A stretch of DNA of 64,000 nt, from assembly GCA_003105015.1 (NCBI GenBank), contig PQAF01000034.1:79717-143716 (forward strand), written 5' to 3'. The position numbers and the translations under genes are program-made. Below are positions 18,104-27,192 of this stretch, piece after piece (within the stretch, counting starts at the first letter, position 1; each line of letters begins with the position of its first letter). This stretch comes from Rhodocyclales bacterium (lineage in GTDB: Bacteria; Pseudomonadota; Gammaproteobacteria; Burkholderiales; Rhodocyclaceae). The notes beneath the pieces are model-generated. The model was not told the DNA's origin. It worked only from the letters and a program-made list of their open reading frames with translations, and made no database searches.

Positions 18104-18525
18104 ATGCCAGGCAGCGCGGCTTCTCCATCATCACGGCAATCTTCCTGATCGTCGTGCTGGCCGCCTTCGGCGCCTTCGCCGTGAGCATGTTCCGCGTCCA
18201 GCAGGCCTCGGCGGCGCTCGACGAGCTGGGTTCGCGCGCCTATCAGGCGGCGCAGGCAGGCATCGAGTGGGGCGCCTGGCAGGTGCTCAGGGGTCCCGGC
18301 ACCTGCGCGGCGGCGACGGGCAATCTCGCCCTGCCCGGTTCGCTCTCGGGCTTTACGGCCACGGTCACCTGCGCCTCGACGTCGCATACCGAAGCCGGCA
18401 ATCCGGTTACGATATATCAACTGACCGCCACGGCCTGCAACCAGCCGGCGGCCGGGGCCTGCCCGAATCCGGCGCCGGGACCGGACTACGTCGAGCGGCA
18501 GGTGCAGGGAGCGATGGAGCGATGA
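18100..18525 (+). CDS. mshP: MSHA minor pilin MshP-like
   Basis: 141 residues. The N-terminus RQRG|FSIITAIFLIVVLAA resembles a prepilin but residue +5 is Thr instead of Glu, as in GspK/PilX-like tip proteins and MshP. A soluble domain with four Cys (PGTCAAA, TVTCAS, TATCNQPAAGACP, reading across the frame) follows. Coupled to mshO by ATGA. Confidence 0.83.
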   Translation: MNARQRGFSIITAIFLIVVLAAFGAFAVSMFRVQQASAALDELGSRAYQAAQAGIEWGAWQVLRGPGTCAAATGNLALPGSLSGFTATVTCASTSHTEAGNPVTIYQLTATACNQPAAGACPNPAPGPDYVERQVQGAMER

Positions 18526-18589
18526 GTGTGGGGACGGCGGTTTTTCGAAGAGCCAACTGCAGCAAGGCGGGCGGTCGCCGTCTTGCAGG

Positions 18590-18600
18590 GACTGACTTTT
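18590..18600 (+). repeat. GACTGACTTTT copy 3
   Basis: Exact 11-mer followed by CC, located 12 bp upstream of the chosen mshQ start. Confidence 0.7.
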
Positions 18601-18612
18601 CCGGTTGAGGCC

Positions 18613-21600
18613 ATGCGCGTCTTCCTGACCCTCTGCCTGCTCTGTCTCGGCGCGCCGGCCCTGGCGGCAAACTGTACCTCGCTCGGCAGCGGCAACTGGA
18701 GCACGGCCGCGAACTGGAGCTGCGGGGCAGTGCCGGCGGCGGGAGACGACGTCTTCATCGCCAACGGGCATGCCGTGACGGTGGATGTCGCCGCCGTCTG
18801 CCGCGACCTCACCATCAACAACGGCAACGCGAATTCCTCCCTGACCGTCGCCGGCGCAAACACACTGTCGGTCTCGCGCGACGCGAGGGTGAATGCCAAC
18901 ACCGCCGGCCGCGTCAAGCTGCTCGATGTCGCGGGCGGCACGCTCAGCGTCGGGCGCGACCTGACCCTGGCGAGCACCGGCAACAATCGCATCGCCCGCC
19001 TGTCCATCGGCACCGGCACGGCGACCGTCACCCGCAATCTGACCGCAAACAACCAGCCGAACCGCGAACAGGTGATATTCGCCGGCGCCGGCTCGCTGCG
19101 GATCGGCGGCAATTTCACCAATGGCGGCACGCTGACGGCGGGATCCGGCACGGTCATCTACGACGGCGCCGGCGCGCAGAGCATCGGCGCCTACGCCTAC
19201 AACCACCTGACGGTCGCCAAGGCAGCGGGCACGGCCACCTTCGGCGGCAACGTGACGGTCCTCGGCAACTTCACCAACAATGGCGGCTTCAACGGTATCA
19301 CCGGCAACCGTACCGCCACTTTCTCCGGCGCGGCGGCGCAAACAATCGGCGGCACGGCCGGCATTTCCAGCTTCTATCGCATCGACCTCAACAACGCCAA
19401 CGGCCTCACCCTCAACCACAATGTGACGGTCTCGAACCGCTTCCGCTTTCAGAACGGGCGGGTGACGACGGGCCCCAATCTGCTCTCGGTCGGCATCAGC
19501 AACGCCTCGCCCGGCACCATCGCCGGGAACAACGCAAACCGCTTCGTCGCCGGCAACCTGGCCCGCTGGATACGCACGGCAGGCGGGAGCGTGGCCTACG
19601 ACTTTCCGGTCGGCACCGCCGTAAGCGCACTGGTCAATCTCCGCTTCAATGGCGTGACCACGGGCAATTACGTCCGCGTCGCCACCTTCGACGGCGACCA
19701 CCCCCAGATCGCCGCCTCGGGCATCAACCCAGCGCGCAGCGTTAACCGCTGGTGGTCGGTGGCGAACCTCGGCGTCGTCTTCAATGCGGCTGCCGCGCAG
19801 CGGCGGATGATCTTCAATTGGGTCGCCGCCGACCGGGACGGCGGCAGCAACCCGAATGCCTATCTGGCGAAGCGCTACGCCGGCGGGGCCTGGTCGGATA
19901 CCGACCTGACGCCGGGACGCACGGCGACTTCGATCACGCTGAGCCCCTACCTGGATTTCGGCGAATTCGCGGTCGGCGAACCGCTGACCGTGGTCGTTCC
20001 GGGCGGATTCGACGGGCTCGAGCCGGGCGCCGCCTTCGTGCCGCTCAACGTGCCCGGCAACCGTAACCCGATAAGAACGAAAGTCAGCGGTGCGGCGATG
20101 AGCATCGACATTGCGGCGCTGAGTCCGGCCAAGGATGCCATTCTGGCCACCTTCGTCGGCGACGTGAGGGTTGAGTTGCTCGACGGATCCAGCAACGCCG
20201 CACCGATCGATGCCAACGGCTGCCGCGCCAGCTGGGTTCCGCTCGCGGGCTTCGCCCCGGTTACGCTCAGCTTTGTGCTGGCGGACAATGGCCGCAAGAA
20301 CGTCAGCCTGACCGAAGCGAACGCCTGGCGCGACGTCCGACTGCGCATGACCTACCCGGCGGTCGGCGCGCCGCTGGCGATCGGCTGCTCGACCGACAAT
20401 TTCGCGATCCGCCCCGCCGCACTCGGCTTCGCGGCGACGGATCAGGACTGGCAGACGGCGGGCCTGGCCAGGACGCTGAACAACGCGGCTTTCCCCGGCG
20501 GCACGGTGCACAAGGCCGGGCAGCCGTTTACCATCACCGTGACGGGCTACAACGCCCTCAGCGTAGTGACCGGAAACTACGACGGCAGCCCGGCGGCCAG
20601 CCTGACCGGTTTCATCCTGCCCGCCCTGGGCGCCTGCCCGACCTGCAGCCTGAACGCCGGCGCGTTCGCCGGTGCCGGCGGCACGGTGGTGTCGAACACC
20701 GCAACGTACAGCGAAGCCGGGGTGTTCCAGATGCAGGCCTACGACGACACCTTTTCCGCCGTGGATGCCGGGGACGGGTCAAGCGTCGCCGAGCGCACGG
20801 CCTATTCGACCATCTCGACGGTCGGCCGTTTCGTGCCGGACCATTTCACGCTGACGTCCGGCGCCGTCGGCGCCGCCTGCACCGCCGGCGCGCCGTCATT
20901 CACTTACATGAACCAATCCTTCCAGAGCCTGAGTGCGACGGTCCAGGCGCAGAATGCCGCCGGCAGTCTGACCGTGAATTACGACAGCGGCGGATTTGCG
21001 CCAGGCAGTCTCGCCTCGGTTGCCTGGCAGGCGGAAAACGCCGACAACGGCATCGATCTGTCGGCGCGCCTGAGCGTGTCGTCGCCCAGCCCGTTGTGGG
21101 CCGCCGGGGTTTATTCGCTGAGCACGGCGGCAGCCGGTTTCCGCCGCGCCACGCCGGACGATCCTGACGGGCCGTTCGACAGCCTGCAGCTGGGCATTCG
21201 CCTGACCGACCCCGACGGGGTCGCGCTCAACGGCATGGACATGAACGCCGCCACCGCCGGCGTCTGCGCACCCTGCAATGCCAAGGCGGTGGGCGGGACG
21301 ATCAGCGTGCGCTTCGGACGCCTGCGCCTGAGCAATGCCCATGGCTCCGAGCTGCGTCAATTGCGTGTCCCCGTCGGCGCCGAGTACTGGAACGGCATCG
21401 GCTTCGTCGCCAACGCCGCGGACGGTTGTTCGACGGTGGGCGCCGTCACCCTGAACGCGCCGCCCTCGACCTGCACGCTGACGCCTGCGGTGACGGGCGC
21501 CGGCGGGGTGCTTTTGAACGGCAGCGCGGCCCTGACGCTAGGCGCGCCGAACGTGCGCGGCTGTACGGACCTGAGAGTGACCACCCCCGCGTGGCTACAG

Positions 21601-21729
21601 GGGCGTTGGGATGACGCTTCCAATCCGGACGGCGATGCGACGACGAATTACGACGACAACGCTGCCGGCCGCGCCACTTTCGGTACCTTCCGTGACAGGA
21701 TGATTTTCCGGCGCGAGGTGACGCGATAG
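18613..21729 (+). CDS. mshQ: Large MSHA-associated surface protein, MshQ-like
   Basis: 1038 residues from the ATG at 18613, which gives a good signal peptide (MRVFLTLCLLCLGAPALAA). The frame is open back to a GTG at 18526. The N-terminal third is Asn/Gly/Thr-rich with repeated beta-strand patterns (GDDVFIANGHAVTV, LTVAGANTLSVSRDA), consistent with a beta-helix. The C-terminal ~600 residues resemble the MshQ/DUF6701 region (FDGLEPGAAF, then FAIRPAALGF and GRFVPDHFTLT). It is probably an exported adhesin or tip protein on the pilus; this is inferred from the family and operon position. Confidence 0.85.
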   Translation: MRVFLTLCLLCLGAPALAANCTSLGSGNWSTAANWSCGAVPAAGDDVFIANGHAVTVDVAAVCRDLTINNGNANSSLTVAGANTLSVSRDARVNANTAGRVKLLDVAGGTLSVGRDLTLASTGNNRIARLSIGTGTATVTRNLTANNQPNREQVIFAGAGSLRIGGNFTNGGTLTAGSGTVIYDGAGAQSIGAYAYNHLTVAKAAGTATFGGNVTVLGNFTNNGGFNGITGNRTATFSGAAAQTIGGTAGISSFYRIDLNNANGLTLNHNVTVSNRFRFQNGRVTTGPNLLSVGISNASPGTIAGNNANRFVAGNLARWIRTAGGSVAYDFPVGTAVSALVNLRFNGVTTGNYVRVATFDGDHPQIAASGINPARSVNRWWSVANLGVVFNAAAAQRRMIFNWVAADRDGGSNPNAYLAKRYAGGAWSDTDLTPGRTATSITLSPYLDFGEFAVGEPLTVVVPGGFDGLEPGAAFVPLNVPGNRNPIRTKVSGAAMSIDIAALSPAKDAILATFVGDVRVELLDGSSNAAPIDANGCRASWVPLAGFAPVTLSFVLADNGRKNVSLTEANAWRDVRLRMTYPAVGAPLAIGCSTDNFAIRPAALGFAATDQDWQTAGLARTLNNAAFPGGTVHKAGQPFTITVTGYNALSVVTGNYDGSPAASLTGFILPALGACPTCSLNAGAFAGAGGTVVSNTATYSEAGVFQMQAYDDTFSAVDAGDGSSVAERTAYSTISTVGRFVPDHFTLTSGAVGAACTAGAPSFTYMNQSFQSLSATVQAQNAAGSLTVNYDSGGFAPGSLASVAWQAENADNGIDLSARLSVSSPSPLWAAGVYSLSTAAAGFRRATPDDPDGPFDSLQLGIRLTDPDGVALNGMDMNAATAGVCAPCNAKAVGGTISVRFGRLRLSNAHGSELRQLRVPVGAEYWNGIGFVANAADGCSTVGAVTLNAPPSTCTLTPAVTGAGGVLLNGSAALTLGAPNVRGCTDLRVTTPAWLQGRWDDASNPDGDATTNYDDNAAGRATFGTFRDRMIFRREVTR

Positions 21730-21760
21730 ATTACAGCTTAAAAAAACCACGCCCAAGAGA

Positions 21761-21789
21761 TTGACAAGCCAGCCGAAAACCTTTAGTTT
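21761..21789 (+). promoter_or_regulatory. Probable sigma-70 promoter of the mshI-mshN operon
   Basis: Consensus TTGACA (21761-21766), 17-bp spacer, TAGTTT (21784-21789), 30 bp before the mshI ATG in the 90-bp gap after mshQ. It suggests that the PilM-like to TPR set is a second transcription unit. Confidence 0.55.
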
Positions 21790-21819
21790 CCGTGGGTTAT
21801 ATGGGCAACTTAACGTAAA

Positions 21820-22761
21820 ATGAGAATTTTCGCACCAGGCAAGCGGAACGGCTGGCTCGCCGTCGCAAGCCGTGACGGCGTCGTGGATCTGGCTCATATT
21901 CAGGCTGGCGCGGGTGGACGCCCGGAAGTGACCCTCTGCGAATCCTTCCGCAAGGAAGGGGGTGACGCCGAAACCTATGCCCGCCTGCGCAGGCAGTACC
22001 ACATCGAACGCTACCGCGTCACCACCAGCCTGCGCTTCGGCGAATACCAGTTTCTTCAGGTCGAGCCGCCCGACGTTCCGGCCGAGGAAATGAAGGAGGC
22101 GATGCGCTGGCGCATCAAGGGTCTGGTCGATTTCCCCGTAGATCAGGCCACGCTAGACGTGCTGGAAGTGCCGATGGAGGCAGCGGAAGGTGCACGCAGC
22201 CGTTTCGTCTTTGCCGTCTGCGCGCCCAACGAACTGCTCCGCGCGCGCATACAGACGCTCCAGCAGGCGAAGGTCGATCTCGAGGCCATCGACGTCCCGG
22301 AAACCGTGCAGCGCAATATCGCGGCCTTGTACGAGCCGCCGGGACGCGGCGTCGCCATGCTGGCTTTTTCCGCCGAGGGCGGGCTGCTGACTTTCACCTA
22401 CCATGGCGAACTGCATGCCTTCCGGCGGCTCGAGATCACGCTCGACCAGCTGGTCAATGCCGATCCGGAACAACGCCAAGCCCTGTTCGATCGCATCGTC
22501 CTGGAGTTGCAGCGCTCGCTCGACACCTTCGAACACCAGCATCATTACGTCAGCCTGGCGCAACTCCTGGTCATGCCGCTGCCGGAGGAAGTCGGGCTGG
22601 CCGCCTATCTCGCACAGAACCTCTACGTCCCGGTGGAAGCGGCCGACCTCGCCAGGGTGATGGACTTCATCAAGGTTCCGGAACTGCGCGCGCCGGGCCG
22701 CCAGGCGCAGTGCTTTCACCTGCTCGGCGCGGCCTTGCGGGGCTTCGAGGTGCACCCGTGA
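21820..22761 (+). CDS. mshI: MSHA biogenesis protein MshI (PilM-like)
   Basis: 313 residues, cytoplasmic, without signal or membrane segments. The pattern LAVASRDGVVDLAHI at the N-terminus and AMLAFSAEGGLLTFTY in the middle match the actin-like PilM fold. It probably docks to the short N-terminal tail of the next protein, as PilM does to PilN (INLYNP). Stop overlaps the next GTG. Confidence 0.85.
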   Translation: MRIFAPGKRNGWLAVASRDGVVDLAHIQAGAGGRPEVTLCESFRKEGGDAETYARLRRQYHIERYRVTTSLRFGEYQFLQVEPPDVPAEEMKEAMRWRIKGLVDFPVDQATLDVLEVPMEAAEGARSRFVFAVCAPNELLRARIQTLQQAKVDLEAIDVPETVQRNIAALYEPPGRGVAMLAFSAEGGLLTFTYHGELHAFRRLEITLDQLVNADPEQRQALFDRIVLELQRSLDTFEHQHHYVSLAQLLVMPLPEEVGLAAYLAQNLYVPVEAADLARVMDFIKVPELRAPGRQAQCFHLLGAALRGFEVHP

Positions 22762-23468
22762 CGCGGCAGATCAATCTCTACAATCCGGCGCTGCGCGCCA
22801 GGCGCGAATGGCTGACGGGCAAATCCCTGCTCAACGGCATCGGCGTCATGATCGTTCTCCTCGGCTTGTACGGCGGTGTGGTGCGCTGGCAGAACCAGCA
22901 GCTGACCGAGGAGGCGAACCGCGTCGGGGCGGAGCTCAGCCGGCGCCAGACGGAACTGGCGCGGCTCAATGAGGAATTGGCCCAGCGCAAGGTCGGCAAG
23001 GAGACCGAAGCGGCATTGCAGCACGCCGAAGCGGCGCTGCAGGCGCGCGAGCGGGTGCGTGAAGCGCTTGATAGCGGCGCGCTCGGCTCGTCGGAAGGCT
23101 TTGCCGAGTTCCTGCGGGCCTTCGCCCGCCAGGCGCGTGATGGCCTCTGGATGGTCGGCCTGCAGATGGCCGAGGGCGGTCGCAACATTACGCTGGAAGG
23201 GCGCACGGTCAATCCGGACCAGATTCCCGGCTACATCCGCGGGCTCAACAGCGAGCCGATGCTGCGCGGCAGATCCTTCGAGGCGATGAGCGTGCGGCTG
23301 GTCGGGGATGATGACAAACCGGCTGCGCGGCCGGGATCCGGCGATGCGGCGGCGCCGGCCGGGCAGGAGGCTGCCGCGAAGATGCCGCCATTCCATGAGT
23401 TTATTCTGGCAGCTTCCGCAGCCAGGCCCGGGTCCGTCAACGCCGCAGGTCAGGGAGGGCAGCGATGA
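22758..23468 (+). CDS. PilN-like MSHA alignment protein
   Basis: 236 residues from GTG. The N-terminal TRQINLYNPALR is the PilN-type motif that binds the PilM-like partner. One transmembrane helix (about 24-44) is followed by a coiled coil (about 45-110, Glu/Gln/Arg-rich) and a ferredoxin-like periplasmic domain. The tail is Ala/Gly/Pro-rich. It sits between mshI and the PilO-like gene with stop/start overlaps on both sides. Confidence 0.85.
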   Translation: MTRQINLYNPALRARREWLTGKSLLNGIGVMIVLLGLYGGVVRWQNQQLTEEANRVGAELSRRQTELARLNEELAQRKVGKETEAALQHAEAALQARERVREALDSGALGSSEGFAEFLRAFARQARDGLWMVGLQMAEGGRNITLEGRTVNPDQIPGYIRGLNSEPMLRGRSFEAMSVRLVGDDDKPAARPGSGDAAAPAGQEAAAKMPPFHEFILAASAARPGSVNAAGQGGQR

Positions 23469-24163
23469 ACAAGACGCTGGCAGCCTGGCTGCAGAAATTC
23501 GATGCCCTCTCGCTGCGGGAACGCCTGATGGTGGCCGCTGCCGCTTTTGCCGCGACGTTCTTCCTGGTGGACGCCCTGCTGCTCGGCAATTGGTCGCGCC
23601 AGAATGCCGGCCTGAAGTCCACCCTGGCGGAGCAGCATGCCGAGTCGGATCGGACGGCGGCACAGATCAAGGAATTGCAGGCACGGGTATCCGGCCATCC
23701 CGACGAACAGGCCCGTGCGCGGATCCGGGAAATCGAACAGAAGATCGCTGCGATCGACGCCAGCCTGCAAGCGGCCTCCAAGCAGCTTGTCCAGCCCGAG
23801 CGCATGGCTACCCTGCTGGAGGACCTGCTCAAACGCAACAGGCGTCTGCAGCTCGTCAAAATGGCGACGCTGCCTGCGGAGGAGCTGCTTGGCCGCGAGC
23901 AGGCCGGCGGCATTCCGCCGTCTCCGGAACAGGCGCCGGGTGCGGCGGGGCAGTCCGGGAGCCAGAACATCTTCAAGCATGGCGTGGAGCTGACGCTGCG
24001 CGGGAGCTACTTCGACATGCTGGATTATCTCGCCCAGATAGAGGCGCTGCCCTGGCAGATGTATTGGGGACGGCTCAAGCTGGAGGCGCGCGAATACAAT
24101 CGCCCCGTGCTGACGCTGACGCTGTATACCCTCAGCCTCGACAAGGCATGGTTGACGATATGA
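23465..24163 (+). CDS. mshJ: PilO-like MSHA biogenesis protein MshJ
   Basis: 232 residues. One transmembrane helix (about 22-42, MVAAAAFAATFFLVDALLL) is followed by a coiled coil (45-110) and a small alpha/beta domain containing GVELTLRGSYFDMLDYLAQ, typical of PilO. With the preceding PilN-like protein it forms the inner-membrane alignment complex. Overlaps both neighbours. Confidence 0.85.
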   Translation: MNKTLAAWLQKFDALSLRERLMVAAAAFAATFFLVDALLLGNWSRQNAGLKSTLAEQHAESDRTAAQIKELQARVSGHPDEQARARIREIEQKIAAIDASLQAASKQLVQPERMATLLEDLLKRNRRLQLVKMATLPAEELLGREQAGGIPPSPEQAPGAAGQSGSQNIFKHGVELTLRGSYFDMLDYLAQIEALPWQMYWGRLKLEAREYNRPVLTLTLYTLSLDKAWLTI

Positions 24164-24552
24164 GGCTTGCAAAGTCATCCGTCCGGGCAGGCATGCTGGC
24201 CGCAACGCTCGGCCTGCTGGGGGTCGGCATGACCGGAACGGCATGGGCGCAGGCCATGAGGGATCCGACGCGTCCGCCGCCCCAGTTTCTGGATCCCGCG
24301 GATGCGGCAGAGGCGGCAACGCCGCCGGCGTCCGGGCTGCAGACGATCAAGCGGACGGGCAAGCGGCGGATGGCGCTGCTGCATGGCGAGTGGATCAAGC
24401 CGGGCGACAGGATGGGCGAGGCGGTGGTGGAGAAAATCGACGACCAGTCCGTTGTCCTGAAATATCAGGACGGCCGCCGGGAAACGATCAGGCTGTACCC
24501 GGAAGTCGAGATGCATTCATCGAAGGTCGTCAAACGTGCGGCCGGAAAATAG
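24160..24552 (+). CDS. mshK: PilP-like MSHA biogenesis protein MshK
   Basis: 130 residues from ATG overlapping the mshJ stop. A signal peptide (about 1-31, ending TAWAQA) precedes MRDPTRPPP, the usual start of the PilP/GspC-like homology region, and a small beta domain (GEWIKPGDRMGEAVVEKI, then VVLKYQDGRRETI). It probably bridges the inner-membrane complex and the secretin. Confidence 0.83.
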   Translation: MRLAKSSVRAGMLAATLGLLGVGMTGTAWAQAMRDPTRPPPQFLDPADAAEAATPPASGLQTIKRTGKRRMALLHGEWIKPGDRMGEAVVEKIDDQSVVLKYQDGRRETIRLYPEVEMHSSKVVKRAAGK

Positions 24553-24562
24553 GGAAAGAGCC

Positions 24563-26359
24563 ATGAGAAGAACGCTTGGGTTGGCAACCATCATCGCCGC
24601 GCTGGCAGGATGTCACTCGATGTCGTCGATCCAGCCGGGGGCGGTGCGGGACACGATCAACGCCGACATGCAGCGGGCGACGGAGAACCGCAGCCGGGAA
24701 CCGGCCCCGGACGCGGTCAGCCGCGCGCTGGTGCCGCCGCTGACGGGCCAGATCGAGGCGCCGGCCGGCAGGACGGCCGAGCCACGCTTCGATCTGTCAG
24801 TGAGCAATGCGCCGGCCAGCCAGGTGTTCATGGCCATCGTGTCGGGCACGCGCTACAGCATGCTGGTGAATCCGGAAGTGACCGGGGCCATTTCGGTGAA
24901 CCTGAAGGACGTCACGGTGATGGAGGCCCTCGACACCATTCGGGAACTGTACGGCTACGAATACCGGGTGCAGGGTACGCGCATCTTCGTGCAGCCGCTG
25001 ACCATGCAGGCCAGGGTCTTCAAGGTCAATTACCTGACGGCACAGCGCCTCGGGCGCAGCGACACGCGCGTCGTTTCGGGTTCGATAACGACGGCCGGCC
25101 AGACCGGCACGACAGGAGCCGCGGGAGCCGCGGGCACCGCGGCGGCGCCGGCGGGAGCGACCGCCACGACGACGCAGCCGGCGGCCGGGACTTCAGTGTC
25201 GACGACCAACCAGGTCGACTTCTGGGGCGAGATCAGCACGGCGATTCGGGCAATTATCGGCACCGAGGGCGGACGCAACGTCGTGATTTCGCCGCAGTCG
25301 GGAATCATCGTGGTGCGGGCCCTCCCGCGGGAGCTGCGCGAAGTGGAGAGTTTCCTGCGCGCTTCTCAATTGACCATCGAACGCCAGGTGATGCTGGAAG
25401 CGAAGATCGTCGAGGTGGTGCTGTCCGAGCAATTCCAGGCCGGCATCAACTGGGGCGCATTTACCGCCACCGGGCGGCACCGCTTCTCCTCGGGTGCGAA
25501 CGCTAACCAGTTTAAGACGCAGGCGCCCAGCCTAGGCATTAACCATCCGGGGGAGGTTGTTACACCATACAATACAGATGCCGGGACGGCCGTAGCCAAC
25601 GACCTTGGCAGCATCCTGGCGGCGCCGTTGGCCGGCGCCGTCGGCCGGCTCGCCGGCGGCCCGCTCGCCGGCATCATGGGACTGGCCTTCCAGACCGGCA
25701 GCTTTCAGGCGCTGATCTCCTTCCTCGAAACCCAGGGTTCGGTGCACGTGCTGTCCAGTCCGCGCATCGCCACGGTCAACAACCAGAAGGCGGTGCTCAA
25801 GGTGGGCACCGACGATTTCTACGTCACCAACGTCAGCACCACGACCTCTTCGAGCGGTTCAAGCACGACCGTCTCGCCGACCATTACCGTGCAACCCTTC
25901 TTCTCCGGCATCTCGCTCGACGTGACGCCGCAGATCGACGAGGACGACAACATCATCCTGCACATCAGGCCTTCCGTGAGCGTGGTGTCGGAGAAAAACA
26001 AGGTGATCAACCTGGGCACGCTGGGCACCTTCCAGCTGCCGCTGGCCTCGAGCAGCATCAACGAGACGGACAGCATCGTCCGGGTGCGCGACAGCAATAT
26101 CGTCGCCATCGGCGGCTTGATGGAGTACATTCAGACGGACGATGGCGGCAAGGTGCCGGGAGCCGGCGACATTCCGGTCGCCGATGCCCTCTTCCGGCAA
26201 GGCAGGAAGGGCCTGCAGAAACGGGAGATCGTCGTCCTGCTCAAGCCGACCGTGATTCGCAGCGACAAGGAGTGGGAGCAGGATCTCGTCGAGACGCGCG
26301 ACCGCATCCGCGCCATGGAGCGACCGGTTCAACAGCCAGCGCAACAGCATGTACCTTGA
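24563..26359 (+). CDS. mshL: MSHA secretin MshL
   Basis: 598 residues from the ATG at 24563 with AAAGAG upstream. Lipobox ALAGC gives a lipoprotein. A secretin/TonB short N-terminal domain is seen around 75-150 (PASQVFMAIVSGTRYSMLV, then VTVMEALDTI), a Gly/Ala/Thr-rich linker at about 180-215, and the secretin barrel domain with GSVHVLSSPRIATVNNQKA and VNETD-like INETDSIVRV. It forms the outer-membrane pilus channel. Confidence 0.92.
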   Translation: MRRTLGLATIIAALAGCHSMSSIQPGAVRDTINADMQRATENRSREPAPDAVSRALVPPLTGQIEAPAGRTAEPRFDLSVSNAPASQVFMAIVSGTRYSMLVNPEVTGAISVNLKDVTVMEALDTIRELYGYEYRVQGTRIFVQPLTMQARVFKVNYLTAQRLGRSDTRVVSGSITTAGQTGTTGAAGAAGTAAAPAGATATTTQPAAGTSVSTTNQVDFWGEISTAIRAIIGTEGGRNVVISPQSGIIVVRALPRELREVESFLRASQLTIERQVMLEAKIVEVVLSEQFQAGINWGAFTATGRHRFSSGANANQFKTQAPSLGINHPGEVVTPYNTDAGTAVANDLGSILAAPLAGAVGRLAGGPLAGIMGLAFQTGSFQALISFLETQGSVHVLSSPRIATVNNQKAVLKVGTDDFYVTNVSTTTSSSGSSTTVSPTITVQPFFSGISLDVTPQIDEDDNIILHIRPSVSVVSEKNKVINLGTLGTFQLPLASSSINETDSIVRVRDSNIVAIGGLMEYIQTDDGGKVPGAGDIPVADALFRQGRKGLQKREIVVLLKPTVIRSDKEWEQDLVETRDRIRAMERPVQQPAQQHVP

Positions 26360-27182
26360 ACACTTCGGCCTGCGCGAGCTTCCCTTCGGCATCACGCCGG
26401 ATACCAGTTTCGCGTTTGCCGGCACCGCACACCAGGAAGCGCTCAACACCCTGCTGATTGCGGTCAGGAGCGGCGAGGGCTTCATCAAGATCACCGGCGA
26501 GGTGGGCACCGGCAAGACGTTGCTGTGCCGACGCCTGCTTGCCACGCTGGGCGAGGGCGCCGTCAGTGCCTACCTCCCCAATCCCTATCTGGAGCCGCGC
26601 ACCCTTATGCTGGCGCTGGCCGAGGAACTGGGCTTGGAACTGGACAAGGATGCCGACCAATACCACTTGCTCAAGGGGCTGAATCGGGCCCTGCTCGAGT
26701 TTGCGCGCCAAGACAAACCTGTCGTGCTTTGCCTCGACGAGGCCCAGGCCTTGCCGATGGAAAGCCTGGAGTCGCTGCGGCTGCTCTCCAACCTGGAGAC
26801 CGAGAAGCGCAAGTTGCTGCAGCTTGTGCTGTTTGGCCAGCCCGAACTGGACGAGCGGCTCGCACATTCTTCCGTGCGACAGCTGCGGCAGCGCATTTCC
26901 TTCCACTATCGCCTTGGCGGGTTGAAGCCGGACGAGATGGATCATTATCTGGCGCATCGCCTGCGCGTGGCGGGCCACCGCGGACAGCGCGTTTTCGCCC
27001 CATATGCGGCGCGCCTGATCCACAGCGCCGCCAAGGGGACGCCACGACTGGTGAACATCCTGGCCCACAAGGCCCTGCTGTCGGCCTACGGCGAGGGCCG
27101 CCAGAATGTCACGCCGCGCAACGTGAGGGCGGCCATTCGCGATACGGAGGGTGCGCGCATGCCCGCCCTGCAACTGTACTGA
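26349..27182 (+). CDS. mshM: ExeA-like AAA ATPase MshM
   Basis: 277 residues starting MYLEHFGLRELPFGITPD, the characteristic ExeA/MshM opening. Walker A is GEVGTGKTLLCRR (about 46-58) and Walker B VVLCLDEAQALP. The C-terminal part lacks a peptidoglycan-binding domain. The family is thought to help place the secretin through the wall. Overlaps mshL by 11 bp. Confidence 0.9.
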   Translation: MYLEHFGLRELPFGITPDTSFAFAGTAHQEALNTLLIAVRSGEGFIKITGEVGTGKTLLCRRLLATLGEGAVSAYLPNPYLEPRTLMLALAEELGLELDKDADQYHLLKGLNRALLEFARQDKPVVLCLDEAQALPMESLESLRLLSNLETEKRKLLQLVLFGQPELDERLAHSSVRQLRQRISFHYRLGGLKPDEMDHYLAHRLRVAGHRGQRVFAPYAARLIHSAAKGTPRLVNILAHKALLSAYGEGRQNVTPRNVRAAIRDTEGARMPALQLY

Positions 27183-27192
27183 GGATGCCGGC

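Noticed and set aside
18082..20511. 809-codon open frame antisense to mshP/mshQ
   Set aside because: Arises from GC-rich codon use opposite mshQ; Arg/Ala/Gly-heavy and without domains.
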